A DNA stretch of 64,000 bases from Chitinophaga pinensis (GTDB taxonomy: Bacteria > Pseudomonadota > Gammaproteobacteria > Burkholderiales > SG8-41): NCBI GenBank assembly GCA_943329075.2, contig CALQCM020000023.1, positions 1 through 64,000 of the forward strand. Reading direction: 5' to 3'. A program made the position numbers and the translations under genes. The notes under the pieces are model-generated. The model saw nothing but the letters and a program-made list of their open reading frames with translations, was not told the DNA's origin and ran no database searches. This document shows, one piece after another, positions 17,891-27,086 of the stretch. Numbering within the stretch: position 1 is the first letter of the stretch; every line of letters begins with the position of its first letter.

Positions 17891-18169
17891 ATGACAGCCC
17901 TTGCGCAAATCGGCCGTGACGCCGCCGATGCTGATGTGTCGAAACCGGCGCTGCCCGCGACCGGTCTGGAGCCGGTGATTCTTCCGGAATCCGCAACCAT
18001 TTTGGAAGTGCGTCAGGCGATGATTAGCGAAGCCGCCTACTTGCTCGCAGAACAGCGCGGGTTTGCACCGGGACATGAACTCGAAGACTGGCTCGCGGCC
18101 GAGATAGCGGTTGATCGCGGTTTACTCAAAGGTGCGCGCCCGATACCGATCGACAGGCGGCGCCGCTGA
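17891..18169 (+). CDS. DUF2934 domain protein
   Basis: The 92-residue protein has the DUF2934 signature in its C-terminal half (ISEAAYLLAEQRG followed by HELEDWLAAEIAVD). Such small acidic proteins of unknown function are often found near glycogen or stress genes. GGAGG at 17881-17885 selects the ATG at 17891 over one at 17858. It lies 107 bases upstream of glgC on the same strand, so a functional link to glycogen metabolism is possible but unproven. Confidence 0.75.
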   Translation: MTALAQIGRDAADADVSKPALPATGLEPVILPESATILEVRQAMISEAAYLLAEQRGFAPGHELEDWLAAEIAVDRGLLKGARPIPIDRRRR

Positions 18170-18276
18170 CAGGTTCTCCGGGCAGGATTGAGGACGCCGT
18201 GGGTAGCGGGTCTTTGATTTTTGTGCCCGCCGCCATGTGCAGGCCTGCACGGTGATCGCGCTTCAAGGAGATGTCC

Positions 18277-19599
18277 ATGGATGCGATCGAGCCGTGCCTG
18301 CATCAGGGCTATTGTCCCTACAAACGCGAAAATATTCTGCCGGCGGTCGCGCAATTGACGCAGCAGACGCTGGCGATGATCCTTGCCGGCGGTCGCGGCG
18401 AGCGGTTGGGCCGTCTCACCGACTGGCGCGCCAAGCCGGGGCTGCCTTTCGGCGGTAAATTCAGAATCATCGATTTCGCGCTGTCGAACTGCGTGAATTC
18501 GAAGATCCGCCGCATCGGCATCTGCACGCAATACAAGGCGCAGAGCCTGATCCGCCACGTGCAGCAGGGCTGGTCGTTTCTCGACGGCCGCTTCGATGAA
18601 TTCATCGAGTTGTTGCCGGCGCAGCAACGCATCGACCAGACCTGGTATCGTGGCACCGCCGATGCGGTGTTCCAGAATGTCGATATTCTGCGGCGGCACC
18701 GCCCGCGCTTCGTCCTCATCCTGGCGGGCGATCACATTTACAAGATGGACTTCAGCCGCATGCTGGCCGAGCACGCGGCGCGCGGCGCGGAACTGAGCAT
18801 CGCCTGCGTCGAAGTGCCGCTGGCGGAAGCGTCGCGCTTCGGCGTGATGCAGATCGATCCGGAGTATCGCGTCACCGGTTTCTGCGAGAAGCCCGCACAG
18901 CCGGCGCCGCGGCCGGGGCGCGATGATGTGGCGCTGGTCAGCATGGGCATTTACATTTTTGATGCCGATTACCTCTACTCGCGGTTGCGTATGGATGCCG
19001 ACGATCCGGCATCCAGTCATGATTTCGGGCGCGATATCATTCCGCAGTCATTGGCCGTGGGCGCGCGCGTGTTCGCGCACCGTTTCGACGACTCCTGTAT
19101 CAACAACGTCGACGGGCGTTCCTACTGGCGGGACGTCGGCACTCTCGATTCGTATTGGGCGGCGAATATGGAACTGACCAACGTCATCCCCGAACTGAAT
19201 CTCTATGACGAGTCGTGGCCGATCTGGACCCACCAAAAGCAGTTGCCGCCCTCGAAGTTCGTCTTCGACGAAGAAAACCGCCGCGGTGTGGCGATTGATT
19301 CGCTGGTGTCCGGCGGCTGCATCATCAGTGGCGCGACCGTGCGGCGCTCGGTGCTGTTTTCCAGCGTGCTGGTGCGGGACAACGCGAATGTCGAGGATTC
19401 AGTGGTTCTGTCCAATACGGAAGTCGGCGCCGGAGCGGTGCTCAAGCGCACGGTGATCGACCGCCGCTGCCGGATCCCGCCGGGAATGTCGATTGGTGTT
19501 GATGTCGAGGCCGATCGCGAGCGCTTTCACGTTTCGCGCGGCGGCATCACGCTGGTGACTCCGGAGATGCTGGGCCAGGGTTTGCACCAGCCCGCCTGA
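18277..19599 (+). CDS. glgC: Glucose-1-phosphate adenylyltransferase
   Basis: The 440-residue enzyme makes ADP-glucose from glucose-1-phosphate and ATP, the committed step of bacterial glycogen synthesis. It matches the E. coli enzyme along its whole length: the nucleotide loop LAGGRGERL, RAKPGLPFGGKFRIIDFALSN region, WYRGTADAV, ILAGDHIYKMD and the C-terminal beta-helix with SLVSGGCIISG. AAGGAG at 18265-18270 favours the ATG at 18277 over that at 18271. No glgA, glgB or glgP is adjacent. Its 3' end overlaps the convergent molybdenum hydroxylase gene by 53 bases. Confidence 0.96.
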   Translation: MDAIEPCLHQGYCPYKRENILPAVAQLTQQTLAMILAGGRGERLGRLTDWRAKPGLPFGGKFRIIDFALSNCVNSKIRRIGICTQYKAQSLIRHVQQGWSFLDGRFDEFIELLPAQQRIDQTWYRGTADAVFQNVDILRRHRPRFVLILAGDHIYKMDFSRMLAEHAARGAELSIACVEVPLAEASRFGVMQIDPEYRVTGFCEKPAQPAPRPGRDDVALVSMGIYIFDADYLYSRLRMDADDPASSHDFGRDIIPQSLAVGARVFAHRFDDSCINNVDGRSYWRDVGTLDSYWAANMELTNVIPELNLYDESWPIWTHQKQLPPSKFVFDEENRRGVAIDSLVSGGCIISGATVRRSVLFSSVLVRDNANVEDSVVLSNTEVGAGAVLKRTVIDRRCRIPPGMSIGVDVEADRERFHVSRGGITLVTPEMLGQGLHQPA

Positions 19600-21877
19600 C
19601 GTTTCGCGCAGTCGCCATCAACTGCCACACGCGCGCCGGCGTCAGCGGCAGCGCGCGCGGTTCGACGCCCAGCGACGCCAGCGCCGAGGCGACCGCATTG
19701 GCGATGACGCCACCGACCGGAATGATGCCGCCTTCACCCGCGCCCTTGGCGCCGAGCGGGTTGATCGGCGATGGCCAGTCTTCCAGGGCAATGGCGCGGA
19801 TGTGGCGAAAGTCCTGCGCATTCGGCAGCAAATAGTCAGCGAGCGAGCCGGTCAGCAACTGGCCTTCGCCGTCGTAAGAAAGGTTCTCCAGCAGGCTCGC
19901 GCCCAGCCCCTGCGTGATGGCGCCCAACACCTGGCCGTGCAGCGTGTGCGGATTAAGGATGCGGCCGACATCTTCGACGGCAACGTAATCGAGCATTTCG
20001 ATTTTTCCGGTGTGCGCATCGACGGTGATGTGCGCGGCGTGCGCGCCGTAGCTGTAGGTGCGTTTGGCATTGACGAAGCAACCGTCGGCACTGAAGCCGT
20101 CGGGCGAGAGTTCGACCAGCGTGCGTATTTTGTCGCCGGCGCGCACGCTGGCGAGTTCATCGGCGATCTCGACTGCATCGGTGGCGCAGCCGAATTGCGC
20201 GGCGGCCGCGGCGCGGATCGCTTTCTTCAGATTTTCCGCCGCGTCGAGCAGCGCCGAACCGCCCATCACCGAGCCGCGCGACGCGTAGGAACCGAAACCC
20301 TCTTTCAGATACGTCGTCGAGCCGTGATAGACGTTGCGGATGCGCGCAAGCGGCACGCCGAGCGATTCGGCGGCGATCTGCGCGAAGACGGTTTCCACAC
20401 CCTGACCGATCGCCGAGACGCCGGTGTAGACGTCGATCATGCCGTCGGCAGCGAGCACCACGCGCGCATTCTCGCGCGGCCCGGTGGCGCCGCCTTCGAC
20501 ATAACAGCCGGTGCCGAGGCCGTGATAACGGCCGTCGATCAGCCGGCCCTGCAACCGCACCTTGTCCTGCCAGCCGAATTCGTCGAGGCAGCGCGCAAAG
20601 GTGGCGCGATAGTCGCCGCTGTCGAATTCGCCACCGCTGCCATAGGGCGACACGATGGGCAGCGCATAGGGCATCTCGGCGCTGGTCAGCAGGTTGCGAC
20701 GGCGGAATTCGATGCGGTCGATCTTCAGTTCGCGTGCGGCGATGTCGAAGAGGCGCTCGCGGCAAAAATCCGCCTCGAAGCGGCCGGGGCCGCGGTAGCT
20801 GCCCGCCGGCGTTTTATTGCTGAGCACGATATCGACGTCCATCTTCACATGTGGCACGCGGTACGGCCCCATGATCATCTGCGCGAGATTGCGCGGCGCG
20901 GTCACCGCGTTCGGCCGCGCATAGGCGCCGATGTCCGACCACGCGTGGCCGCGCAGCGCGAGCACGTCGCCGTCAAGCGTGCAGGCGATTTCGAGTTCGC
21001 AATCGACCTCGCGCGCATGGGTGGTGGCGAGCAGATGTTCGCGGCGGTCTTCGATCCATTTGACGGCGCACGACAGCTTGCGCGCGGCGTACGCCAGCAG
21101 AAAGTCCTCCGGATAAAATTCGCCGCGCACGCCGAAACCGCTGCCGGCGTCGTTTTCGATGACGTCGATTGCGCTCTCCGGCAGCTCCAGCAGTTTCGCC
21201 AGCAGCGCGCGGATCGAGTAGGGTACTTTCATCGCGCCGTGCACCGTCAGACGATCATCACGCCATTCGGCCAGCAGGCCGCGGGTTTCCAGCGGAATGG
21301 CGGTGTGGCGCTGCACGCGAAAGCGCTCGCGGCGCACGTAAGCGGCGCTGCGAAAGGCGGCGTCAGCATCGCCGCGCAACCCGGTCAAGGTGATGGCGTG
21401 GTTTGTGCCTTCAGCTTCAAACAAGTAATGCGGCCCCGCCAGTGCGGTGCGGTAATCGGCAACCGTCGGCAAGGCTTCGATATCGACAATAATCGCGTTG
21501 GCGGCGTCTTCGGCCAGCGCCGCGCTGTCGGCGACCACCAGTGCCAGCGGCTCACCCGCATAACGCACCTTGCCGCTGGCGATGACGCCCTGCTCGAAGC
21601 GGTTGAGTTCGGGCCGCGGTTCCATGCGCAACGGGATGCGCGGCACCGTGGTGCCGAGATCGGCGGCCGTAATTACTGCGCGTACACCGGGCATCGCGCG
21701 CGCGGCGCTGACATCGAGCAATCTGATGCGGCCGTGCGCGTAGGCGCTGCGAAACACCGAGGCGTGCAGCAGTCCCGGGCGTTCGAGGTCATCGACGTAA
21801 CAGCCGCGGCCTATGAGAAAACGCGCGTCTTCCAAGCGTTCGACGCCGCGGCCGATATGGGCGTTGTTTGAAGTCAT
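19547..21877 (-). CDS. Xanthine dehydrogenase-family molybdopterin-binding subunit (CoxL-like), orphan
   Basis: The 776-residue protein is the large Mo-cofactor subunit of the molybdenum hydroxylase family. It begins with the typical RLEDARFLIGRG region and keeps the general-base Glu in GAKGAGEGG near the C-terminus. The active-site loop reads GSYRGPGR, like form II CoxL-type enzymes, not the AYRCSFR of true aerobic CO dehydrogenase, so it probably hydroxylates an aldehyde, N-heterocycle or other organic. The FAD and 2Fe-2S subunits that normally accompany it are absent on both sides. The last ~16 codons run antisense to glgC. ATG at 21877 is the only good start. Confidence 0.9.
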   Translation of the reverse strand: MTSNNAHIGRGVERLEDARFLIGRGCYVDDLERPGLLHASVFRSAYAHGRIRLLDVSAARAMPGVRAVITAADLGTTVPRIPLRMEPRPELNRFEQGVIASGKVRYAGEPLALVVADSAALAEDAANAIIVDIEALPTVADYRTALAGPHYLFEAEGTNHAITLTGLRGDADAAFRSAAYVRRERFRVQRHTAIPLETRGLLAEWRDDRLTVHGAMKVPYSIRALLAKLLELPESAIDVIENDAGSGFGVRGEFYPEDFLLAYAARKLSCAVKWIEDRREHLLATTHAREVDCELEIACTLDGDVLALRGHAWSDIGAYARPNAVTAPRNLAQMIMGPYRVPHVKMDVDIVLSNKTPAGSYRGPGRFEADFCRERLFDIAARELKIDRIEFRRRNLLTSAEMPYALPIVSPYGSGGEFDSGDYRATFARCLDEFGWQDKVRLQGRLIDGRYHGLGTGCYVEGGATGPRENARVVLAADGMIDVYTGVSAIGQGVETVFAQIAAESLGVPLARIRNVYHGSTTYLKEGFGSYASRGSVMGGSALLDAAENLKKAIRAAAAAQFGCATDAVEIADELASVRAGDKIRTLVELSPDGFSADGCFVNAKRTYSYGAHAAHITVDAHTGKIEMLDYVAVEDVGRILNPHTLHGQVLGAITQGLGASLLENLSYDGEGQLLTGSLADYLLPNAQDFRHIRAIALEDWPSPINPLGAKGAGEGGIIPVGGVIANAVASALASLGVEPRALPLTPARVWQLMATARNVRRAGANPGPASPESPA

Positions 21878-21910
21878 TTATTAAGTATTACTTAACGGTG
21901 CAACAAACCG

Positions 21911-21976
21911 TCGTCGTCCCCGCGCAAGCGGGGACCCAGGTTTTTCGGACTGGATTCCCGCTTGCGCGGGAATGAC
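21911..21976. repeat. REP-type palindromic repeat pair
   Basis: CCCCGCGCAAGCGGGG and TTCCCGCTTGCGCGGGAA units lie back to back upstream of the molybdenum hydroxylase gene. A CTCTCCCCGC/GCGGGGCGAG unit follows at about 22018-22045. Confidence 0.75.
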
Positions 21977-22089
21977 GTGGTGGCATGAATTTCTCTCGAA
22001 GGCATCTCAAAAATCCCCTCTCCCCGCTAGCGCGGGGCGAGGGAGCATTTTGCAGATGGCTTCGCATATGGGTTTGTAATTCTCAATAA

Positions 22090-23268
22090 TTACATTGCAC
22101 GCAAGCTGTCGGGCAGGGCGAGGAGATCACGATGCAGTTCCTCAATGCTTGTGCAGCCGACCAGCGCCAGCACGCGATCGATCTCTTCGTGCAGGATGGT
22201 CAGCGCACGCGTCGCGCCGGCTTCCCCGGCCGCCGCCGTGCCGTAGAGCGTGGCGCGGCCGACCAGCACCGCGTGCGCACCCAGCGCCATCGCTTTGACG
22301 ATGTCACTGCCGCGCCGGTAGCCGGAATCGACGATCACCGTCATGCGTTTGCCGACGGCATCGAGCATGGGTGGCAGTGCTTCGATCGGCGCCAGCGCGC
22401 CGTCGACCACACGGCCGCCGTGGTTGGAGACGATCACGCCGTCGACGCCGCAGTCCGCCGCCTGTTTCGCATCGTCAGGGTGCAGTACGCCCTTGAGCAT
22501 CAAAGTGCCGGGCCACAGGTTGCGCATTTCGCGGATGTCGTCCCAGTTCAGCGCGTCATTCAGTTTCATCGCGCGGCCCATCGGCGCAGCTTTCACGCGC
22601 GCCTTCACCTCGGGCGGATAATTTTCGAACAGCGGCAGTCCGCCTTCGCGCAGATAGCGCAGCCACACGCCGAACAGCCAGCGCGGATGGCTGATGACGT
22701 CGAGCATGTTTTTCGCCGAATAGGTGACCGGAATGGTGAAGCCGTTGCGCAGGTTGTATTCGCGGTTTGAAAACGTCGGACTGTCGACGGTGATGATGAG
22801 CGCCTCGTAGCCGGCGGTTTTCGCGCGTTCCGCGATCCAGCGCGACAGCGAACGGTCGGCATACATATAGAGCTGGAACCACAGCCGTCCGCCGACTTCG
22901 TCGACTACGCGTTCCATCGCCGTCAGCGTGGTGGTCGCCAGCGTGAACGGGATGCCGGCGGCCTTGGCGGCGCGCGCGAGCGCGAGCTCGCCTTCGTACC
23001 ACATGATGCCCGGCGTGCCGGTGGGTGCAATGGCAATCGGCATGTTTTGTTTGTGGCCGAACAGCGTGACCGACTGGTCGCGTGTCGAAACATCCTCAAG
23101 CACGCGCGGCTTCAGTTTGATACGCTCGAACACGTCGCGGTTGTTGCGCAGCGAGACCTCGTCTTCGCAGCCGCGGTCCATGAATTCGAAGAGGCCCCGC
23201 GGCAGGCGTTTGCGCGCCAGTTCGCGCAGGTCGGCGATGTTGTAGGCGTCGAGGGTGTTGTCGCTCAT
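22090..23268 (-). CDS. FMN-dependent alpha-hydroxy acid dehydrogenase/oxidase
   Basis: The 392-residue TIM-barrel flavoprotein belongs to the L-lactate dehydrogenase/glycolate oxidase/mandelate dehydrogenase family and would oxidise an L-2-hydroxy acid to a keto acid. Visible motifs are IAPTGTPG, the FMN-contact WFQLYMY, the catalytic His in SNHGGR and the phosphate-binding DSGYRRG and ALGAHAVLVGR. The region around residues 165-215 has the hydrophobic insertion seen in membrane-linked members. ATG 23268 gives a typical N-terminus (NIADLRELARKRLPRG); an ATG at 23307 is also possible, and neither has a strong ribosome site. Confidence 0.9.
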   Translation of the reverse strand: MSDNTLDAYNIADLRELARKRLPRGLFEFMDRGCEDEVSLRNNRDVFERIKLKPRVLEDVSTRDQSVTLFGHKQNMPIAIAPTGTPGIMWYEGELALARAAKAAGIPFTLATTTLTAMERVVDEVGGRLWFQLYMYADRSLSRWIAERAKTAGYEALIITVDSPTFSNREYNLRNGFTIPVTYSAKNMLDVISHPRWLFGVWLRYLREGGLPLFENYPPEVKARVKAAPMGRAMKLNDALNWDDIREMRNLWPGTLMLKGVLHPDDAKQAADCGVDGVIVSNHGGRVVDGALAPIEALPPMLDAVGKRMTVIVDSGYRRGSDIVKAMALGAHAVLVGRATLYGTAAAGEAGATRALTILHEEIDRVLALVGCTSIEELHRDLLALPDSLRAM

Positions 23269-23408
23269 GATGGACGATACACAAGCGCCGGAGGCGTTTT
23301 TAGGCATTTGATCATCGCCTGATTATGGCATGAGCGTGGTGCGTCGCGCGCGGCTGCAGTCGCGACGGTTTAAGATGGGCGCTGGCAGAAAACTGGACGG
23401 AGTTCGAT

Positions 23409-24368
23409 ATGATTGGCTGGCGCGCGGTGCTGTGTCTGTTGCTTGCGGTGTGCGGTGGTGCATTGGCGCAAACTTTTCCGCTCAAGCCGGTGCGCATGAT
23501 TGTTGGTTTTTCACCCGGCGGCGGCACCGATGTCACGGCGCGCGCAATCGTGCAGGCGTTGTCCGAGGGCCTCGGACAGCGCGTCATCATCGACAACCGG
23601 CCCGGCGCCAACGGCGTGGTCGGCACCGAGATCACTGCCAAAGCGCCGCCCGACGGTTACACAATATTGATGGTTAATTCGGGGCACACGGTGAATCCGG
23701 GCATGTACAAAAAACTGCCGTACGACACCATCCGCGATTTCGCGCCGGTCAGTCTGGTGATGACGATTTCAAATCTGCTGGTGATCCACCCGTCGCTACC
23801 GGTGAAGAGGCTGCCGGAGTTCGTGCGGCTGGCGCGTGCGCGACCGGGCGCGATCAATTATGGTTCCGGCGGCCACGGCGCGAGTTCGCATCTGGCGATG
23901 GAACTGTTCAAGCGGACCGCGAAGATCGACCTCGTGCATGTGCCATACAAAAGCGGCGGCGTCTCGGCGACTGCGCTGCTGGCCGGTGAGGTGGCAGTGT
24001 CGTTCAACACGATTCCGTCTGCGCTTTCGTATGTCAAAGCGGGGCGCCTGCGCGCAATCGGCGTGTCCAGCCTGCAACGCTCGATCAGCGTGCCTGACGT
24101 GGCGACGATTGCCGAGCAGGGCTATCCGGGATTTTCGGCGAGCGGTCTTGCCGGTCTGGTGGCGCCGGCCGGCACGCCGGTGGAAGCAATCAACCGTCTC
24201 AATGCAGAGGTGGTGAAATTGCTCAAGCAGCCGAAGGTGATCGAGCAATGTCTGACCCTCGGCCTCGATCCGGTCGGCGATACGCCGGCGGAGTTCGCGC
24301 AATTTATCCGCACCGACATGGACAAGTGGAGCAGACTCACGCGCGAGCTGAACCTGAACATGGAATAA
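23409..24368 (+). CDS. Bug/TctC solute-binding protein, first gene of selenoprotein operon
   Basis: The 319-residue exported protein has a short signal peptide (GALA|QTFP, near residue 21) and the common Bug ligand loop FSPGGGTDVTAR with DNRPGANG and PPDGYTIL. GGACGGAG precedes the ATG and a TTTAAGAT stretch about 40 bases upstream may hold a -10 element. It is followed after 27 bases by a predicted selenoprotein gene. The next gaps are 7, 20, 13 and -4 bases, so six genes to 29681 form one operon with three Bug proteins that probably deliver related substrates. Confidence 0.92.
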   Translation: MIGWRAVLCLLLAVCGGALAQTFPLKPVRMIVGFSPGGGTDVTARAIVQALSEGLGQRVIIDNRPGANGVVGTEITAKAPPDGYTILMVNSGHTVNPGMYKKLPYDTIRDFAPVSLVMTISNLLVIHPSLPVKRLPEFVRLARARPGAINYGSGGHGASSHLAMELFKRTAKIDLVHVPYKSGGVSATALLAGEVAVSFNTIPSALSYVKAGRLRAIGVSSLQRSISVPDVATIAEQGYPGFSASGLAGLVAPAGTPVEAINRLNAEVVKLLKQPKVIEQCLTLGLDPVGDTPAEFAQFIRTDMDKWSRLTRELNLNME

Positions 24369-24395
24369 TGCGGCTGCGAATCCTGGAGTGAGGTC

Positions 24396-26084
24396 ATGGA
24401 AAACATAGAGGTAGTCAGTCCGGCAGGCATCGAAATCGTCAAGCGCAGGGGCGCGTCGCCGCGCCTGGCGGATCTCAATGGCAAAACCGTCTGCGAAGTA
24501 TGGAACGGCGTGTTCAAGGGCAACCAGACTTTTCCGCTGATCCGCCGGTTGTTGAAGCAGCGCTTTCCGTCGATCAACATCATTCCGTTTACCGAGTTTC
24601 CTCATATGCCCGGCGGCGACAATCCGCGCGAGCAGCGCGCACGCGCGCAGTTGGTGGCGAAACTGGCGCAGGAGAAAGGCGCGCACGCGCTGATTTCCGG
24701 TAACGGCGCCTGAGGCAACTGCGCTCCGGCCGCGGCGCGGCCGGCAACCGAAGCGGAAAAGGCGGGCATTGCCTGCGTCGTCGTTACGTCCACCGGCTTT
24801 TCACTGCAGGCACGGCTGACCGGCAAGGCGGGCGGCATTGAAGATCTGCGCATCGCCGAATATCCGGGCCCGCTCGGCATTCACGACGCCGCGCAGATCG
24901 AAAGCAATGTCGAATCGACCTTGATCGGGCGCATCATCGACGGGCTTACCAGCGCGACTACTAGCGCGCTGGCAGTGCAGGCGGAAGCACGCGATCCGCG
25001 TGCGACGGTGTTCGCCGGCAGCCACGAAGAGATCAACCGGCATTTCATCGATAAAGAATGGAGCGATGGCCTGCCGGTGGTGCCACCGACGGTCGAACGG
25101 GTCGAACGTTTTCTGCAATGCACTGATCTTGCCGCGGATCATGAAATCGCCGTGATGCCGGGCGCCAATCTGCGCGCCACACCGTGGACGATTGCCGTCA
25201 ACGGTGTAATGGCGGGCTGCGAACCGGCACACATGCCGATTTTGATCGCGGCGGCCGAGGCACTCGCCGACGAACACTGCAAGCTCGCCAGCATCGGCAC
25301 TTCGTCGGGGAGTTTCCCGTACGTGCTGATCAATGGGCCGATCGTCAAAGACCTCGGCATCGCCACCGACGCGCAACTTGTTTCGCGCGGCCGGAATCCG
25401 GCGATTGGTCGCGCGGTCGGCCTGATCGTGCGCAACATCGGCGGCTTCCGGCCCGGCGCGACCTATATGGGCTCCTTCGGCTATCCGCTGGCGTTCGCGC
25501 TGGCCGAGAACGAAGCTCTGAGCCCGTGGGAACCGTTCCATGTCGGCCAGGGGTTCGACCGCAATGCCAGCACGGTGACGATCGGCGTGACCAACAACTA
25601 CGGGCCTTCGCCGGCGCCGTATGACACTGCCGACAAAGCCGGCGCACAGACCGCGATCGAACTGCTGGCGAAGGAAATTACCAAGAAAACACGCTTGTTC
25701 AATTACCCCGGCAGCGGTCCCCATTCCGAAGAAGTGATGATCACGCTGCTGATCTCGCCGGCGGTGGCAAAGTCGCTCGCCGATGCCGGATACGCGAAAG
25801 CCGACGTGCGGCGGCTGGTTTTTGAGCATTGCACCATGCGGCTGGGCGATTTTGAATGGGTATTCAAATACACGACGGTGATGCGCATGTCGCTCAAGGA
25901 GCGTGTCGAGGAGGGCGTTTTTCCAAAAGAGTTTCTCGGCAAGCCGGACGACATCGTGCGGGTACTGTCGAGCCCGGACCTGCTGCACATCGTGGTCTGC
26001 GGCGACCCGCATCGCAATCGCATCATGGTGCTCGAAGGCGGCCACACGCTGCCGACGACCAAGCTGATCAGACGCAAGGACTGA
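24396..26084 (+). CDS. Predicted selenoprotein: UGSC-like domain (U-G-N-C) fused to a MAGC partner domain
   Basis: Reading the TGA at 24711-24713 as selenocysteine gives one continuous 562-residue protein with Sec at residue 106. The first ~175 residues resemble the UGSC (seleno)protein family: VSPAG near the N-terminus, a WNGVFKGN segment, then GNGA-U-GNC and a GIACVVV strand, matching the layout of the 28171-28704 protein. The rest (about 205-562) is homologous to the separate gene 27087-28157, sharing W.DGLPV.PPT, VMAGC.P, IGRA and LSPW.P. Coding continues without a stop for 1368 bases after the TGA, and no restart codon with a ribosome site is seen there. A perfect 8-bp hairpin follows the TGA. 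No signal peptide is present. Function unknown; redox chemistry is likely. Confidence 0.85.
24714..24744 (+). promoter_or_regulatory. Candidate bacterial SECIS element
   Basis: CCGGCCGC (24726-24733) and GCGGCCGG (24737-24744) form a perfect 8-bp stem with a GGC apical loop. Twenty bases separate the TGA from the loop, within the range accepted for bacterial SECIS hairpins, and G occupies the first loop positions. It would recruit SelB with Sec-tRNA. Confidence 0.75.
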
Positions 26085-26091
26085 AGCAGAC

Positions 26092-27066
26092 TTGTCAGCA
26101 CCGGCAAAAATTTTCGTGATGACGCTGACCGGCATGTTTGCCGTGGCGGCGTGCGCACAGAATTTTCCCGAGCGGCCGATCAGGCTGATTCTTGGCGTGG
26201 CGCCGGGCGGCGGGCAGGATGCCACCGCGCGCCTGATGGCGCCGCGGTTGTACAAGGTGCTCGGCGAAACCATCATCATCGACAACCGGCCGGGTGCGGG
26301 CGGTGCGATCGGCGTCGATCTGGCGCGTCAGGCCGCGCCCGACGGCCATACGCTGCTGATGATCAGCCTGAGCAATGTGTTGTTGCCGATGCTCGGCAAC
26401 GTTACGTACGACGTGCGGCGCGATTTCGCAGCGGTCGCCGAACTCGTCGTGCAGCCCTGCCTGCTGGTAGTCACCGCGGCCTTGCCGGTGAAGTCGGTGC
26501 CTGAATTGATCGGCTATGCGAAGGCCAATGCAGGCAAACTTAGTATTGCGTCGGCAGGCACCGGCAGCCTGACGCATCTGGCTGCGGAATTGTTTGCCGA
26601 ACAGGCGCAGATCGACGTCGTGCATGTTCCTTACAAGGGGATGGGCGCCGGCTATCCGGATCTGGTCGCCGGGCGCGTGCAGGCGGCATTCGTGGTGATG
26701 GCGTCGGCACAACCTCATCTCAGCGCTAACCGTCTGCGCGCACTGGCGGTGACCGGGGCGAGGCGCGCTGCATTTGCGCCGGCGCTGCCGACCATGGCAG
26801 AGTCCGGCCTGCCGTCATACACTGTGACGCAATGGTACGGTGTAATGGCGCCACTGAAGACGCCTGTCGGTATCGTCAATAAATTGAACAAGGCATTCGC
26901 CGGCGTGATGGAAGATGCAGGCATGAAAACGCTGCTGGCAAACGACGGTTCCGAACCCGGCAGCGGCTCGCCGCAGGAGTTTGCGCGGCGTTTGCAGACG
27001 GAACACGAACGCTGGAGCGACATGATCGAAAAATCGGGCCTGCGCAAACGCGGTGCGCGGCAATAA
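26092..27066 (+). CDS. Bug/TctC solute-binding protein, third gene of selenoprotein operon
   Basis: The 324-residue exported protein starts at a TTG seven bases after the preceding stop. This start gives a complete signal peptide (Lys at residue 6, hydrophobic core, cleavage near AACA|QNFP); the next ATG would remove the charged n-region. The ligand loop is APGGGQDATAR, followed by DNRPGAGG and APDGHTLL. The Cys just before the mature end might instead be lipidated. The very short spacing implies coupling with the fused selenoprotein upstream. Confidence 0.88.
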   Translation: MSAPAKIFVMTLTGMFAVAACAQNFPERPIRLILGVAPGGGQDATARLMAPRLYKVLGETIIIDNRPGAGGAIGVDLARQAAPDGHTLLMISLSNVLLPMLGNVTYDVRRDFAAVAELVVQPCLLVVTAALPVKSVPELIGYAKANAGKLSIASAGTGSLTHLAAELFAEQAQIDVVHVPYKGMGAGYPDLVAGRVQAAFVVMASAQPHLSANRLRALAVTGARRAAFAPALPTMAESGLPSYTVTQWYGVMAPLKTPVGIVNKLNKAFAGVMEDAGMKTLLANDGSEPGSGSPQEFARRLQTEHERWSDMIEKSGLRKRGARQ

Positions 27067-27086
27067 CCGGATAACGAACGGAACGG

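Noticed and set aside
18271..18276. ATG at 18271 as glgC start
   Set aside because: The AAGGAG ribosome site ends directly before it, leaving no spacing; 18277 is six bases away.
19802..21871. Open frame of 689 codons on the plus strand
   Set aside because: It is antisense to the molybdenum hydroxylase gene and has no domain match or ribosome site.
24396..24713. Nonsense mutation or pseudogene at 24711
   Set aside because: The frame is intact on both sides, the residue context (GA-U-GNC) matches a known Sec motif, a hairpin follows, and a second gene in the operon shows the same pattern.
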